A stretch of DNA of 15,753 nucleotides from Dehalococcoidales bacterium (GTDB taxonomy: Bacteria; Chloroflexota; Dehalococcoidia; E44-bin15). Of the stretch, positions 7,543 to 13,975 are shown in pieces. Position numbers and translations under genes: made by a program. The DNA is taken from positions 1 through 15,753 of the forward strand of contig JAAXQM010000295.1 of assembly GCA_012974295.1 (NCBI GenBank). The letters are read 5' to 3'. The notes under the pieces are model-generated. The model was not told where the DNA came from. It did not search any database and saw nothing but the letters and a program-made list of their open reading frames with translations. Position 1 is the first letter of the stretch; each line of letters begins with the position of its first letter.

Positions 7543-8850
7543 ATGGCTATACTGGGAAAAGAGCGGCAGAAGGACTGGGAGATCGTCTACGAAGGGGCAA
7601 CCGGTTTAATCGATCTGTACCAGGAGGACCCTGAATCCAAGGGCATGAACGCGATAGTTGGGGGTTTCCGTGTGCTCATGGACGGTATGTTTGCAGCGAT
7701 AGACGAGGGAAGGCCTGTCGTGTGGCATAACTGTGGGTGTTCGCCGGAGCTGATCATGGGGCTGGAAGGCGTCCAGACTGTGCCGATCGAACTATTGACC
7801 GTGTTACAGAATCTGGTGGGGGAAGTGGACTATACGATAGCTTTGATCGATGAGGCGGAGGCGCATGGCGTGGCTCCAGAGGTCTGTTCCATAGACAAGG
7901 CGGCCGTCGGTACTGTCCTCAATGATCTTTACCCCGAGCCGGCCTGCATGCTGTACCACAACACGCCCTGCGATTCTCAGATCGCGGCTATCAAGAGCCT
8001 CACCGAGCTTACTAGAAAGCCTATGCGCCTCATGGACGTTCCCTACCTGTCTGGCGATCGTGAGGTCCAATATCTGGCGAAGCAGTTACGGGAGGCTATT
8101 CCGTTCCTCGAGGAGCATACGGGCATAAAGTTTAGCTGGGAGAGATTTCGCGAAGTATGTGAGGAGTCAAACCGCACTGCTGTGTATCTTCGTGACTGGA
8201 ATGAACTTAGGCGGCACACACCCTGCCCGCAGGTGAGCAAACTCGTGGCCCTCAACACCGCCCTGCTGGTTGCCTTTTCCGGGGATCCCGAAGGCACCGC
8301 CATAGCCAAGGCATTTCGTGATGAGGCCAAGGAACGTATTGAGAGAGGGGAGAGCACAATTGAGGGAGGAGAGCTCTACCGTGCCGTCTGGTATCAAGAC
8401 CCGGTGTGGTTTGACCTGCAGTTTTATGACTGGATGGAAAGCGAGCTCAAGCTGGTTATCCCCATGGACCTTTTCGGCTATTATGCCCCGGAGGCGCTTA
8501 TCGATACTTCGACCCCGGAATCCATGCTGGAGGGCCTAGCGCGAAAAGACCTGAGGGTGCTGCCTATGTCCAGGCAATTTAAGGGTCCTATAGACTACTA
8601 TATCGACGACTACCTGCGGATGTGTACCGACTATAATGTAGACTTCGCTATCTTTGCCGGTCACGTCGCCTGCAAGCACGGCCTTGGGGGCATTGGCCTA
8701 TTTCGGGAAGCTTCCCGGGAAGCAGACATTCCTCTCCTCTACTTTGAATTTGATATGTTTGACCCCAGAGTCACTTCGGTGGATACGATCCAGGATGAAA
8801 TAACACATTTTATTGAAGATGTGGTCAAGCCCAGGAAGGAGGCGGCGTGA
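7543..8850 (+). CDS. Benzoyl-CoA reductase / 2-hydroxyacyl-CoA dehydratase family, large catalytic subunit (BcrB/BzdO/HgdA-like)
   Basis: Partner subunit of the preceding gene; the two are expected to form a heterodimer with one [4Fe-4S] cluster each and to bind the CoA ester at their interface. 435 aa, close to BcrB/BzdO. Landmarks: WHNCGCSPELIMG (61-73), YHNTPCDSQIAAIKSL (138-153), VPMDLFGYY-like segment (IPMDLFGYYAPE, 306-317), and IFAGHVACKHG (370-380). Cys64 or Cys66, Cys143 and Cys377 are the best ligand candidates. Start ATG 7543 is set by the strong SD aagggggag (7531-7539); an upstream in-frame start at 7474 would overlap the previous gene and lacks such a site. The stop overlaps the activator start by 4 bases, a sign of translational coupling. 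Confidence 0.87.
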   Translation: MAILGKERQKDWEIVYEGATGLIDLYQEDPESKGMNAIVGGFRVLMDGMFAAIDEGRPVVWHNCGCSPELIMGLEGVQTVPIELLTVLQNLVGEVDYTIALIDEAEAHGVAPEVCSIDKAAVGTVLNDLYPEPACMLYHNTPCDSQIAAIKSLTELTRKPMRLMDVPYLSGDREVQYLAKQLREAIPFLEEHTGIKFSWERFREVCEESNRTAVYLRDWNELRRHTPCPQVSKLVALNTALLVAFSGDPEGTAIAKAFRDEAKERIERGESTIEGGELYRAVWYQDPVWFDLQFYDWMESELKLVIPMDLFGYYAPEALIDTSTPESMLEGLARKDLRVLPMSRQFKGPIDYYIDDYLRMCTDYNVDFAIFAGHVACKHGLGGIGLFREASREADIPLLYFEFDMFDPRVTSVDTIQDEITHFIEDVVKPRKEAA

Positions 8851-9656
8851 AGAACGGGTTGATCACTGCCGGCATAGATATAGGCTCTACTACCAGCAAA
8901 GCGGCGCTGTGGATCGATGATCACCTGGGGTCTCATATCATCGGCCCCAGCACAACGAATCCGCGTGCGACGGCACGCGAATGCTATGAAAAGGTTCTTC
9001 AGGATGCCGGACTGCAGGACGATGACGTTGCATATATCGTTGGCACGGGCTATGGTCGGGCCAAGGTATCTTTCGCACATGAGAACATATCCGAGCTTTC
9101 AGCCCATGGAAGGGGAGCCAAGACCTTGCTGCCATCAGCACGCACTGTCATTGATATTGGCGGACAGGATACCAAGGTCGTGCTTCTAGATGCCGGCGGG
9201 CAGATGCTGGAATACGTCATGAACGACAAATGCGCTGCGGGAACCGGCCGTTTCCTGGACTTTATCGCGCGCACCCTGGGCATTAGTGTAGAGGACCTGG
9301 AGAAACTACATGTGAGTGGCAACTACGAGCCGGTAAGGCTCAGCAGCATGTGCAGCGTGTTCATTGAGTCGGAGGTCATCAACCTGGTCAACGATGAGGT
9401 TCCCCTGCCATTCATCGTCCAGGGGTTACATCAATCCATCGCCAGTCGTGTCGCCGCCCTGGCCAAGAGGGTAGGTATGGTGGAGGATGTGGTCATTACC
9501 GGGGGGGTGGCCAAGAACACTGGAGTGGTAGATGCTCTGCAGCGAAATCTACGGGTCACACTCAAGACATTTCCCGACGGCGTTGATCCCCAGATGATGG
9601 GAGGCATCGGAGCCGCTGTCATAGCAGGGGAGAAGTATATCAAGCAAAATGGGTAG
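8847..9656 (+). CDS. ATP-dependent activator of the reductase/dehydratase (HgdC/BadF-BcrA family)
   Basis: ASKHA-fold ATPase that binds a [4Fe-4S] cluster between two subunits and, on ATP hydrolysis, passes low-potential electrons to the catalytic subunits. 269 aa, the length of homodimeric HgdC-type activators. Motifs: phosphate-1 AGIDIGSTTSKAA (8-20), VIDIGGQDTK (101-110), NDKCAAGTGRFLD (126-138) with cluster ligand Cys129, SSMCSVFIESEV (166-177) with the second ligand Cys169, and the adenosine motif ITGGVAKN (217-224). GTG start overlaps the previous stop (GTGA), with SD aaggagg upstream. Only one activator gene is present, suggesting a homodimer rather than the BcrA/BcrD heterodimer of classical benzoyl-CoA reductases. 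The electron donor, usually a ferredoxin, is not encoded here. Confidence 0.95.
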   Translation: MKNGLITAGIDIGSTTSKAALWIDDHLGSHIIGPSTTNPRATARECYEKVLQDAGLQDDDVAYIVGTGYGRAKVSFAHENISELSAHGRGAKTLLPSARTVIDIGGQDTKVVLLDAGGQMLEYVMNDKCAAGTGRFLDFIARTLGISVEDLEKLHVSGNYEPVRLSSMCSVFIESEVINLVNDEVPLPFIVQGLHQSIASRVAALAKRVGMVEDVVITGGVAKNTGVVDALQRNLRVTLKTFPDGVDPQMMGGIGAAVIAGEKYIKQNG

Positions 9657-9696
9657 ATGAGTGTCACTAGCTTATAAGTAGAAAAAGGAGGATGAT

Positions 9697-10137
9697 ATGC
9701 CCTATTTCAAGGATTCCGATGAATGCGATAAGATTCTGGGCGGCTTCTTTCGTCAAATGGGGGAGGAAGTGAAGAAGGGAGATGAAGAGATCGTTGAAAT
9801 ACAGAACAAGCTGGCCGAGATCAGCCTGATCGTAAAATTCGTCTGGCGTGATCCTGTGCTGACCCTCACATTGGACTTCACTCAAGATCCCTTCATGGTC
9901 CATGTCAACGACGATGAAATCGTCGCTACGGCTACGTTTACCCTAACCGCAGACAATGGACATAAGTTCTGGCATGGCCAGATTAACCTGGCCAAGGCCT
10001 TAACCACAAAAACCATTGTGGCACGTGGCCCTATTCCCAAAATCCTGAAGCTGTTGCCTGTGATCAAACCGCTGTATATCAGATATCCAGCCTATCTGAA
10101 GGAGCAGGGACGATCCGATCTGGTGTTAAGCGAATAA
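9697..10137 (+). CDS. SCP2-like sterol/lipid-binding domain protein
   Basis: 146 aa, cytoplasmic, no signal peptide. The second half fits the SCP2 sterol-transfer fold: strands such as PVLTLTLDFTQDPFMVHV (53-70), EIVATATFTLTADNG (74-88), then the characteristic FWHGQINLAKALTTKTI (91-107), GPIPKILKLLPVIKPLY (111-127) and a final helix PAYLKEQGRSDL (131-142). SCP2 domains hold hydrophobic ligands, including fatty acyl-CoAs, in a tunnel, so here it may carry or present a hydrophobic CoA ester to the neighbouring enzymes; that role is inference. SD aaggagg precedes ATG 9697 and the gene lies 40 bases after the activator and 3 bases before the last operon gene. Confidence 0.8.
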   Translation: MPYFKDSDECDKILGGFFRQMGEEVKKGDEEIVEIQNKLAEISLIVKFVWRDPVLTLTLDFTQDPFMVHVNDDEIVATATFTLTADNGHKFWHGQINLAKALTTKTIVARGPIPKILKLLPVIKPLYIRYPAYLKEQGRSDLVLSE

Positions 10138-10140
10138 TTC

Positions 10141-10908
10141 ATGAATCCATTTGACCCATATTTACAACGAATCAGGGATTACAATAAGGATTTGGAGAAA
10201 AAGGGTAGGAGAGTGCGGGTCTGGTTTGACGATCCGCTCAGCGGCGGCGAGGTAACTCCAAGCCAGGCCACGTCTCCCCTAATCCTGAAAGAGAACACGG
10301 CGGTTGAGTTGGGAGGTCCCCAAACAGCCGGCTCCACATTTATAATCTGGACCAAAGATGTCTCGCTCATATCCGATGGACAGATAATGCTTGTGGGTCC
10401 GGACTTTGGTGAAGCAAATGGAGGAACCCTGCCATTCGGACAGGTTACGCTGGTTGGTGGTCCAGCTATCAGTAAGGAGATTCAGTCACGTCTGGAAAGA
10501 GAGCAATATGCTGCCGAACGCCTCCCCGGGTATATGGTTCGTAGTACAGGTGGACGAATCTGGTCACGTGTGAGCTTTCAAGCCCTGGATGACGGGCTTT
10601 CCTTGCGTTCATTAGGAGCCAGCATTATCGCTCATCTTCACGACAAGCTGCCGGCTGTAACCGCAGCAGAGATTATATTTATTACTTCATCTATTGACGA
10701 TGTGCAGAACCTCGAAAGAATCGGGGCTCAGGTGAGAAAACTATCGCACGATCTTCGTCGAGAGCGCCTTAGAGAGACGGCCGACGGGCAGTATATATGT
10801 GAAAACGAGATTTCGTGTGAGGCCTGTACCGACAACGATGTATGTTCAGATATACGTGAGATATTGGTTATTCGAAAGAAGGTCAATCAGTCAACGTCTA
10901 TGTCATAG
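10141..10908 (+). CDS. Free-standing acetyl-CoA synthase beta (AcsB/CdhC)-like domain protein with a four-cysteine tail
   Basis: 255 aa. Residues about 24-110 resemble the middle domain of the acetyl-CoA synthase/CO dehydrogenase beta subunit: RVRVWFDDP, then VELGGPQTAGSTFIIW (55-70), DGQIMLVGPDFGEANGGTLP (79-98) and GQVTLVGGP (100-108). Residues 176-206 (AEIIFITSS, then a charged helix) also match the part leading to the A-cluster. The tail has all four cysteines, Cys220-X5-Cys226-X2-Cys229-X5-Cys235, in the region where AcsB starts its A-cluster, but the rest of the A-cluster domain is absent, so acetyl-CoA synthesis by this protein alone is unlikely. The tail could bind a [4Fe-4S] cluster or another metal. 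Last gene of the operon, 3 bases after the SCP2-like gene, with no strong SD, suggesting coupling. Homology is from remembered AcsB sequence; function unknown. Confidence 0.65.
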   Translation: MNPFDPYLQRIRDYNKDLEKKGRRVRVWFDDPLSGGEVTPSQATSPLILKENTAVELGGPQTAGSTFIIWTKDVSLISDGQIMLVGPDFGEANGGTLPFGQVTLVGGPAISKEIQSRLEREQYAAERLPGYMVRSTGGRIWSRVSFQALDDGLSLRSLGASIIAHLHDKLPAVTAAEIIFITSSIDDVQNLERIGAQVRKLSHDLRRERLRETADGQYICENEISCEACTDNDVCSDIREILVIRKKVNQSTSMS

Positions 10909-10974
10909 GCATGCAACCGCTCTAAGCTTACTTAAAAAGAGGTGCCCAGATTATATCGGGGTTGGGGGTTGAGT

Positions 10975-10995
10975 GAGCCTCTTTCAGCAGTCTCT
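10975..10995 (+). repeat. 21-nt intergenic repeat, copy 2
   Basis: 19 of 21 positions match 2069-2089. The right half TTTCAGCAGTCTCT is identical; the two changes are in the left half and break the hairpin seen in copy 1. It follows a G-rich tract (10957-10970), as does copy 1. The rest of the 247-base space after the acyl-CoA operon (10909-11155) shows no clear terminator for that operon. Confidence 0.4.
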
Positions 10996-11082
10996 AATTA
11001 TGTAAGGAAGCTTAACTAAAATGTAGATAATGGATATTGACGTATTGTATGAATAGTGCCACTATGTATATCTACAGCTCTA

Positions 11083-11111
11083 TTGACAGCTTATCTCGTA
11101 TAATGTATTAT
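11083..11111 (+). promoter_or_regulatory. Near-consensus sigma70 promoter for the 87-aa orphan gene
   Basis: TTGACA (11083-11088), 17-base spacer and TATTAT (11106-11111). This is the best promoter in the window. Transcription would start near 11118, about 38 bases before ATG 11156. Confidence 0.68.
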
Positions 11112-11155
11112 GGCTTACTCATCGTTTAGAACTTGGAGCTAGAAAGTAGAAAACA

Positions 11156-11419
11156 ATGAAGAATAATAACGGTCATCGGAATGGTTACAGATATGGCACT
11201 CACATGCTGGAGGTGCTTCAAGAATATGCTGCCCTGTCCTATAACGGCGGAACGTACAAGATAGTTCTGGTAAAAACAGATGAGGACCAGAAGTACATAT
11301 CCATCAAGCTTTTCAATAAAGATGGAAGTTTCGTGAGGCAATTCCTCATGGAGCCCGAGATAGCAGGGAAGATAGGTAACGAGCTATGCTCCCTCTATAT
11401 GCGAAGTGAGCAGAAATAA
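11156..11419 (+). CDS. Small conserved-looking hypothetical protein, 87 aa
   Basis: Not recognised. The product is hydrophilic at the start (KNNNGHRNGYRYG), then a helix MLEVLQEYAALSYN (17-30), three likely beta strands (TYKIVLVKT, KYISIKLFNKDG, SFVRQFLMEP) and a C-terminal helix (EIAGKIGNELCSLYMRSEQ). No signal peptide, membrane segment or metal motif. The protein-like alternation of strands and the near-consensus promoter 38 bases upstream support a real gene; the SD is weak (GGAG is about 20 bases from the ATG, gaaag nearer). It stands alone between the acyl-CoA operon and a long gene-poor stretch. Function unknown. Confidence 0.65.
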   Translation: MKNNNGHRNGYRYGTHMLEVLQEYAALSYNGGTYKIVLVKTDEDQKYISIKLFNKDGSFVRQFLMEPEIAGKIGNELCSLYMRSEQK

Positions 11420-12055
11420 TCCCCCCCCTTCCTCGCAAAACGTCACATACTATATAGGTCTACCGCTGCCATATGTACCCTACCTTAGGGCCACTTAGCT
11501 ATAAAAAGTATATTGGGCACTTTGCAATAGGCTTTGACAGCTTCACTGTTTCACCTTTGAGTCTACCCCCAGCCCGCATGCTGCCAATACACATCCTTGG
11601 ATTTGACGACCCGTGTCCATACCACGATGCCTTTAGTAATCTGCCTACCAATACCTTCTCCATCCCAGTACCTTCCCCACCACACAAGAGATAGCAAGTT
11701 AGATGTCTCAATGGATAGACCGGGGATCCACACAGTGGTTCACAATCAATCAAAGTGTGGTTATGAGGTCTTGCCTAACGGCTAGTGATGTGAAGGAAGC
11801 GATGTCGTATAGCCTTTTCGTAATTCGTCCGGACCAGGGTTTTCCCCACACAATCAGTCAAACTCTCCCGATAGACAACCAGCATATCTAGTGTTATAAG
11901 TTAGCAGGGTGCTTAAATTAATGGACATACTATGCTGTATATTGCACTCACCGCAGGGTAAAAATCATGGAGAGCGCCTGTCCTGTTCGCCAATTTTCTA
12001 ATTCTCAGATGCCTATGTTGATGCGCATGGTACTCGAGAATTGGAAAGAGGTTCT
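11420..12055. other. Gene-poor region, possible gene relic
   Basis: 636 bases without a supported gene. Several overlapping frames of 60-85 codons exist on both strands but none has an SD or protein-like pattern over its full length. One minus-strand frame (about 11735-11562) reads protein-like, with YWDGEGIGRQITKGIVVW, before hitting two stop codons, which may be a decayed coding remnant. A 45-base part (11517-11561) resembles 13126-13170 at about 31 of 45 positions. No hairpin terminator was found. Confidence 0.45.
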
Positions 12056-12307
12056 ATGAACCGGCAAGACTTGGTAATGTGCCCCAAGTGTGGATACCTG
12101 TGGCATCTGACTGCTGATGACCAGTATCGATTAGTGCTGTTTGGGAAGACGATTGTGACCTGTCCGAAGTGTTATAAGCATGTGAGTGCTGTGTCGCCTA
12201 TAGTTAAAATCAAGGAAGAACATGATAGAAGATTTCATGCCACCAAAGTGACAGCAATAACACTATTAAAAGCACAGAAACCCTTTTCGATCAACCTTCC
12301 AAGTTGA
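12056..12307 (+). CDS. Small zinc-ribbon protein
   Basis: 83-aa protein with two Cys pairs, CPKC at 9-12 and CPKC at 36-39 (CX2C-X23-CX2C), a typical zinc ribbon, followed by a basic C-terminal half (IKEEHDRRFHATKVT). Such small ribbons often bind nucleic acid or a protein partner, but no specific function can be assigned. ATG 12056 is chosen because ggaaagagg lies 4 bases upstream; an in-frame TTG at 12041 would overlap that SD. The gene ends 41 bases before a clear terminator, so it appears to be a one-gene unit. Confidence 0.72.
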   Translation: MNRQDLVMCPKCGYLWHLTADDQYRLVLFGKTIVTCPKCYKHVSAVSPIVKIKEEHDRRFHATKVTAITLLKAQKPFSINLPS

Positions 12308-12348
12308 AGAAAAGTATGAGCTAAACCACCCGGTCAGGCAAATTATCG

Positions 12349-12381
12349 AGGGCTACCCAATAATGGGTGGCCCTTTATCTT
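12349..12381 (+). terminator. Rho-independent terminator after the zinc-ribbon gene
   Basis: AGGGCTACCCA (12349-12359) pairs over 11 bp with TGGGTGGCCCT (12364-12374, one T-G wobble) around the loop ATAA, and is followed by TTTATCTT. This is the clearest intrinsic terminator in the window. Confidence 0.8.
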
Positions 12382-12680
12382 ACCAGCACAACCTCACGTT
12401 GCTATTTTATAGCTATATCCCGCACGCGTACCCGGCTAGCTACTACTGTCAAAGGTGAATTGCCGATATGAACCAGCCCGCTGACGCGAGTCTGTTAGCC
12501 TATTCCGCACCCTACTTCATTGATGGATTGATTTATTACATACATTCCCCACAGCAATCGTCAAGCTTTCCCTACATACAAGCAATGCTTTTTACTGCTA
12601 TATTAAAAATGACTAACATCTCTCGCTGGTGAGCACTCAGCAAATAGCCAATCTCATATAGAGGAGAGTGAGGGTCTACT
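12382..12680. other. Intergenic region upstream of the 60-aa gene
   Basis: About 300 bases with no supported ORF. An extended -10 element (TG at 12596-12597, then C and TATATT at 12599-12604) may be the promoter for the small gene at 12681, though no good -35 is seen. The final bases carry its SD (GAGGG, 12670-12674). Confidence 0.4.
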
Positions 12681-12863
12681 ATGGATACGAGCATTTACTG
12701 GGAGAGCATAATGGAATTAATAGCGCTCGGCGGACTTACTGAAAAGGAACTTACAGAAATTCTATCCGTCTTTTCACCAGAGGAGCATTTAGAAATTGGG
12801 GAATGCCTTCAGAAATTAAGAGACGAATCCTTCAACGAGCTTGTTAGAAACGCAGTTAACTGA
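12681..12863 (+). CDS. 60-aa protein resembling the C-terminal dimerisation part of MarR
   Basis: Short acidic helical protein with a good SD (GAGGG, 6 bases before ATG). Residues 27-54 match residues 120-147 of the MarR protein encoded nearby on the other strand at 15 of 28 positions: it has ILS, SxEE, and LQKLRDESFNEL against LKKLRDEAVKEL. An LTEK stretch (19-22) precedes this, as at 100-103 of MarR, and both proteins start MDT. The DNA-binding helix-turn-helix is missing. It may be the product of an internal deletion of a MarR gene, or a free dimerisation helix that could form mixed dimers with MarR; the second idea is inference. The next tiny ORF begins directly after its stop. Confidence 0.6.
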   Translation: MDTSIYWESIMELIALGGLTEKELTEILSVFSPEEHLEIGECLQKLRDESFNELVRNAVN

Positions 12864-12965
12864 ATGGGCAAGCATGACTGGAAGCGGGCGAAGGTGACAG
12901 CCGCAGCTCTCGCTGTAGGAATGCTGGCATACCTGCCACATAGAAGGCTTAGGAACCGAGAATAG
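12864..12965 (+). CDS. Possible 33-aa single-pass membrane peptide
   Basis: ATG follows the stop of the 60-aa gene without a gap (TGAATG), suggesting re-initiation. The peptide has a basic start (MGKHDWKR), a hydrophobic core AKVTAAALAVGMLAYLP (9-25) and a very basic end (HRRLRNRE), the layout of a small single-pass membrane protein. There is no separate SD. A hairpin with an AT-rich 3' flank follows 26 bases later, consistent with the end of a two-gene unit. Chance cannot be excluded for so short a frame. Confidence 0.4.
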   Translation: MGKHDWKRAKVTAAALAVGMLAYLPHRRLRNRE

Positions 12966-12991
12966 AGGGCCTACTAATTAGCATCGCCCGG

Positions 12992-13020
12992 GTTGGACAT
13001 AAATGTCCAACATATTTATT
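12992..13020 (+). terminator. Hairpin after the micro-operon, probable terminator
   Basis: GTTGGACAT (12992-13000) and ATGTCCAAC (13003-13011) form a perfect 9-bp stem with a 2-base loop, followed by ATATTTATT. The T tract is interrupted, so efficiency is uncertain. The remaining space to marR (13021-13206) holds no supported gene. Confidence 0.5.
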
Positions 13021-13206
13021 ATAAGCTGCCTGCTTCATCGCGGGCATCCCCTTATTGAAGCCCACATTTTCCCCCTGTAAGCTACCTTAATGCTAATGCT
13101 ATCTCACCTATAACAAGCACGTTATGCGCTTTGCAGTAGGCATCCATAGCTACATCGTTACTTATTTTAGATAACTGTTGGGCCTACAGAACGAATACAA
13201 AAAAGC

Positions 13207-13680
13207 CTAGGGGAAAGGCAGTTCCCGTGGTTTGGAATCAAGTTCTTTGACCGCCTCATCACGTAGTTTCTTTAAACGTGCTCCAAGTTTGTCACACTCT
13301 TCCGTTGAAAGGGTAGACAGTATCTTGCCAATACTCCTCATCTCAATTTGCTTTTGGTAAGCTTTCTCACCTTTTTCTGTTAAAGTAATTCTTAGCTGGT
13401 TCTTCCTGTCCAGATTCTTGGTTCTTTTCACCAGGCCCTGCTTCTCCATGCGCATTAGTAGCTGGGATACTGTGTGAGGCTCCCGAAACAGCCAACGCGA
13501 TATATGGGCAGGTATTACTGGCTCTTTGGCGTTCTTCACGAAGTATAGAACCGCACCCTGAATCATTGTAATGCCAGCTTGGCTCAACTCATTGTCGGCG
13601 ACCCTGCTCATTGCAGTAGTAGCTTGATCCAACAGTGCCCAGAGTTCCCGTTTTCCGTAGGTGGTTGCTATTGTATCCAT
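13207..13680 (-). CDS. MarR-family transcriptional regulator
   Basis: 157-aa winged-helix repressor-type protein acting as a dimer on palindromic DNA. Order of elements: N-terminal dimerisation helix (10-32), helix QAGITMIQGAVLYFVKN (35-50 region), the helix-turn-helix with VIPAHISRWLFREPHTVSQLLMRMEKQGLV (recognition helix about 69-80), the wing KRTKNLDRKNQLRITLTEKG (85-104, with the conserved DRK), and the C-terminal dimerisation helix (125-147). The start at 13680 is fixed by the SD aggaggg 2-3 bases upstream of the GGAAA stretch; an in-frame ATG at 13731 lacks one. The promoter lies at 13780-13808 and is overlapped by a palindrome, suggesting autoregulation. It is divergent from the DUF166 gene, which it may also control. 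Ligand unknown. Confidence 0.92.
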   Translation of the reverse strand: MDTIATTYGKRELWALLDQATTAMSRVADNELSQAGITMIQGAVLYFVKNAKEPVIPAHISRWLFREPHTVSQLLMRMEKQGLVKRTKNLDRKNQLRITLTEKGEKAYQKQIEMRSIGKILSTLSTEECDKLGARLKKLRDEAVKELDSKPRELPFP

Positions 13681-13773
13681 TTTCCCTCCTATGATAGATT
13701 TATGTTCACCCATTTCACAAACGCACAACATACATGTATATGCATCTATTTTATGTGGGGGGATAGTGCCCGT

Positions 13774-13791
13774 ATGTGACTTTTATCACAT
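13774..13791. promoter_or_regulatory. Perfect palindromic operator, copy 1
   Basis: ATGTGA-CTTTTA-TCACAT has perfect 6-bp arms. It covers the predicted -10 of marR and lies between the divergent marR and DUF166 genes, so it is a good candidate operator for MarR itself. It also matches the TGTGA-N6-TCACA pattern bound by CRP/FNR-family regulators; sequence alone cannot decide between them. A 16/18-identical copy is at 15053-15070. Confidence 0.6.
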
Positions 13792-13808
13792 TGAGCTATC
13801 CTTGTCAA
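13780..13808 (-). promoter_or_regulatory. Predicted marR promoter
   Basis: On the minus strand a perfect -35 TTGACA (13808-13803), a 17-base spacer and TAAAAG (13785-13780, 4 of 6 matches) as -10. The -10 is the centre of the palindrome, so a bound regulator would block RNA polymerase. The leader would be about 90 bases. Confidence 0.5.
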
Positions 13809-13975
13809 TACACCACTCGGGTTCAGCACAAGGGTGTGTTAATAATTTAGTATAGCATGTTTGTAGGCAATGTTTGTATCGACAAAGGTCATGACTCATC
13901 AGACCCACACAATATGGTAAAATCAAAGTGCCGGTCACGCCAGAAATGCGGAATTACAAACTTCTGGGAGGTATC

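Noticed and set aside
11037..11068. TTGACG ... TATGTA as a second promoter upstream of the 87-aa gene
   Set aside because: The spacer is 20 bases and the -10 is poor; the TTGACA-17-TATTAT promoter at 11083-11111 is much better.
11473..11891. Three overlapping plus-strand ORFs of 60-75 codons
   Set aside because: No SD, unnatural composition rich in Pro, Ser and His, and no resemblance to known proteins.
13681..13731. Longer marR start adding 17 residues (ATG at 13731)
   Set aside because: No SD before 13731, while aggaggg sits right before the ATG at 13680, and the extra residues are not family-like.
13774..13791. Firm assignment of the palindrome as a CRP site controlling the tfoX-like gene
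   Set aside because: The TGTGA-N6-TCACA match is real, but no CRP gene is in view, the sites are not at the tfoX-like promoter, and MarR autoregulation explains copy 1 equally well.
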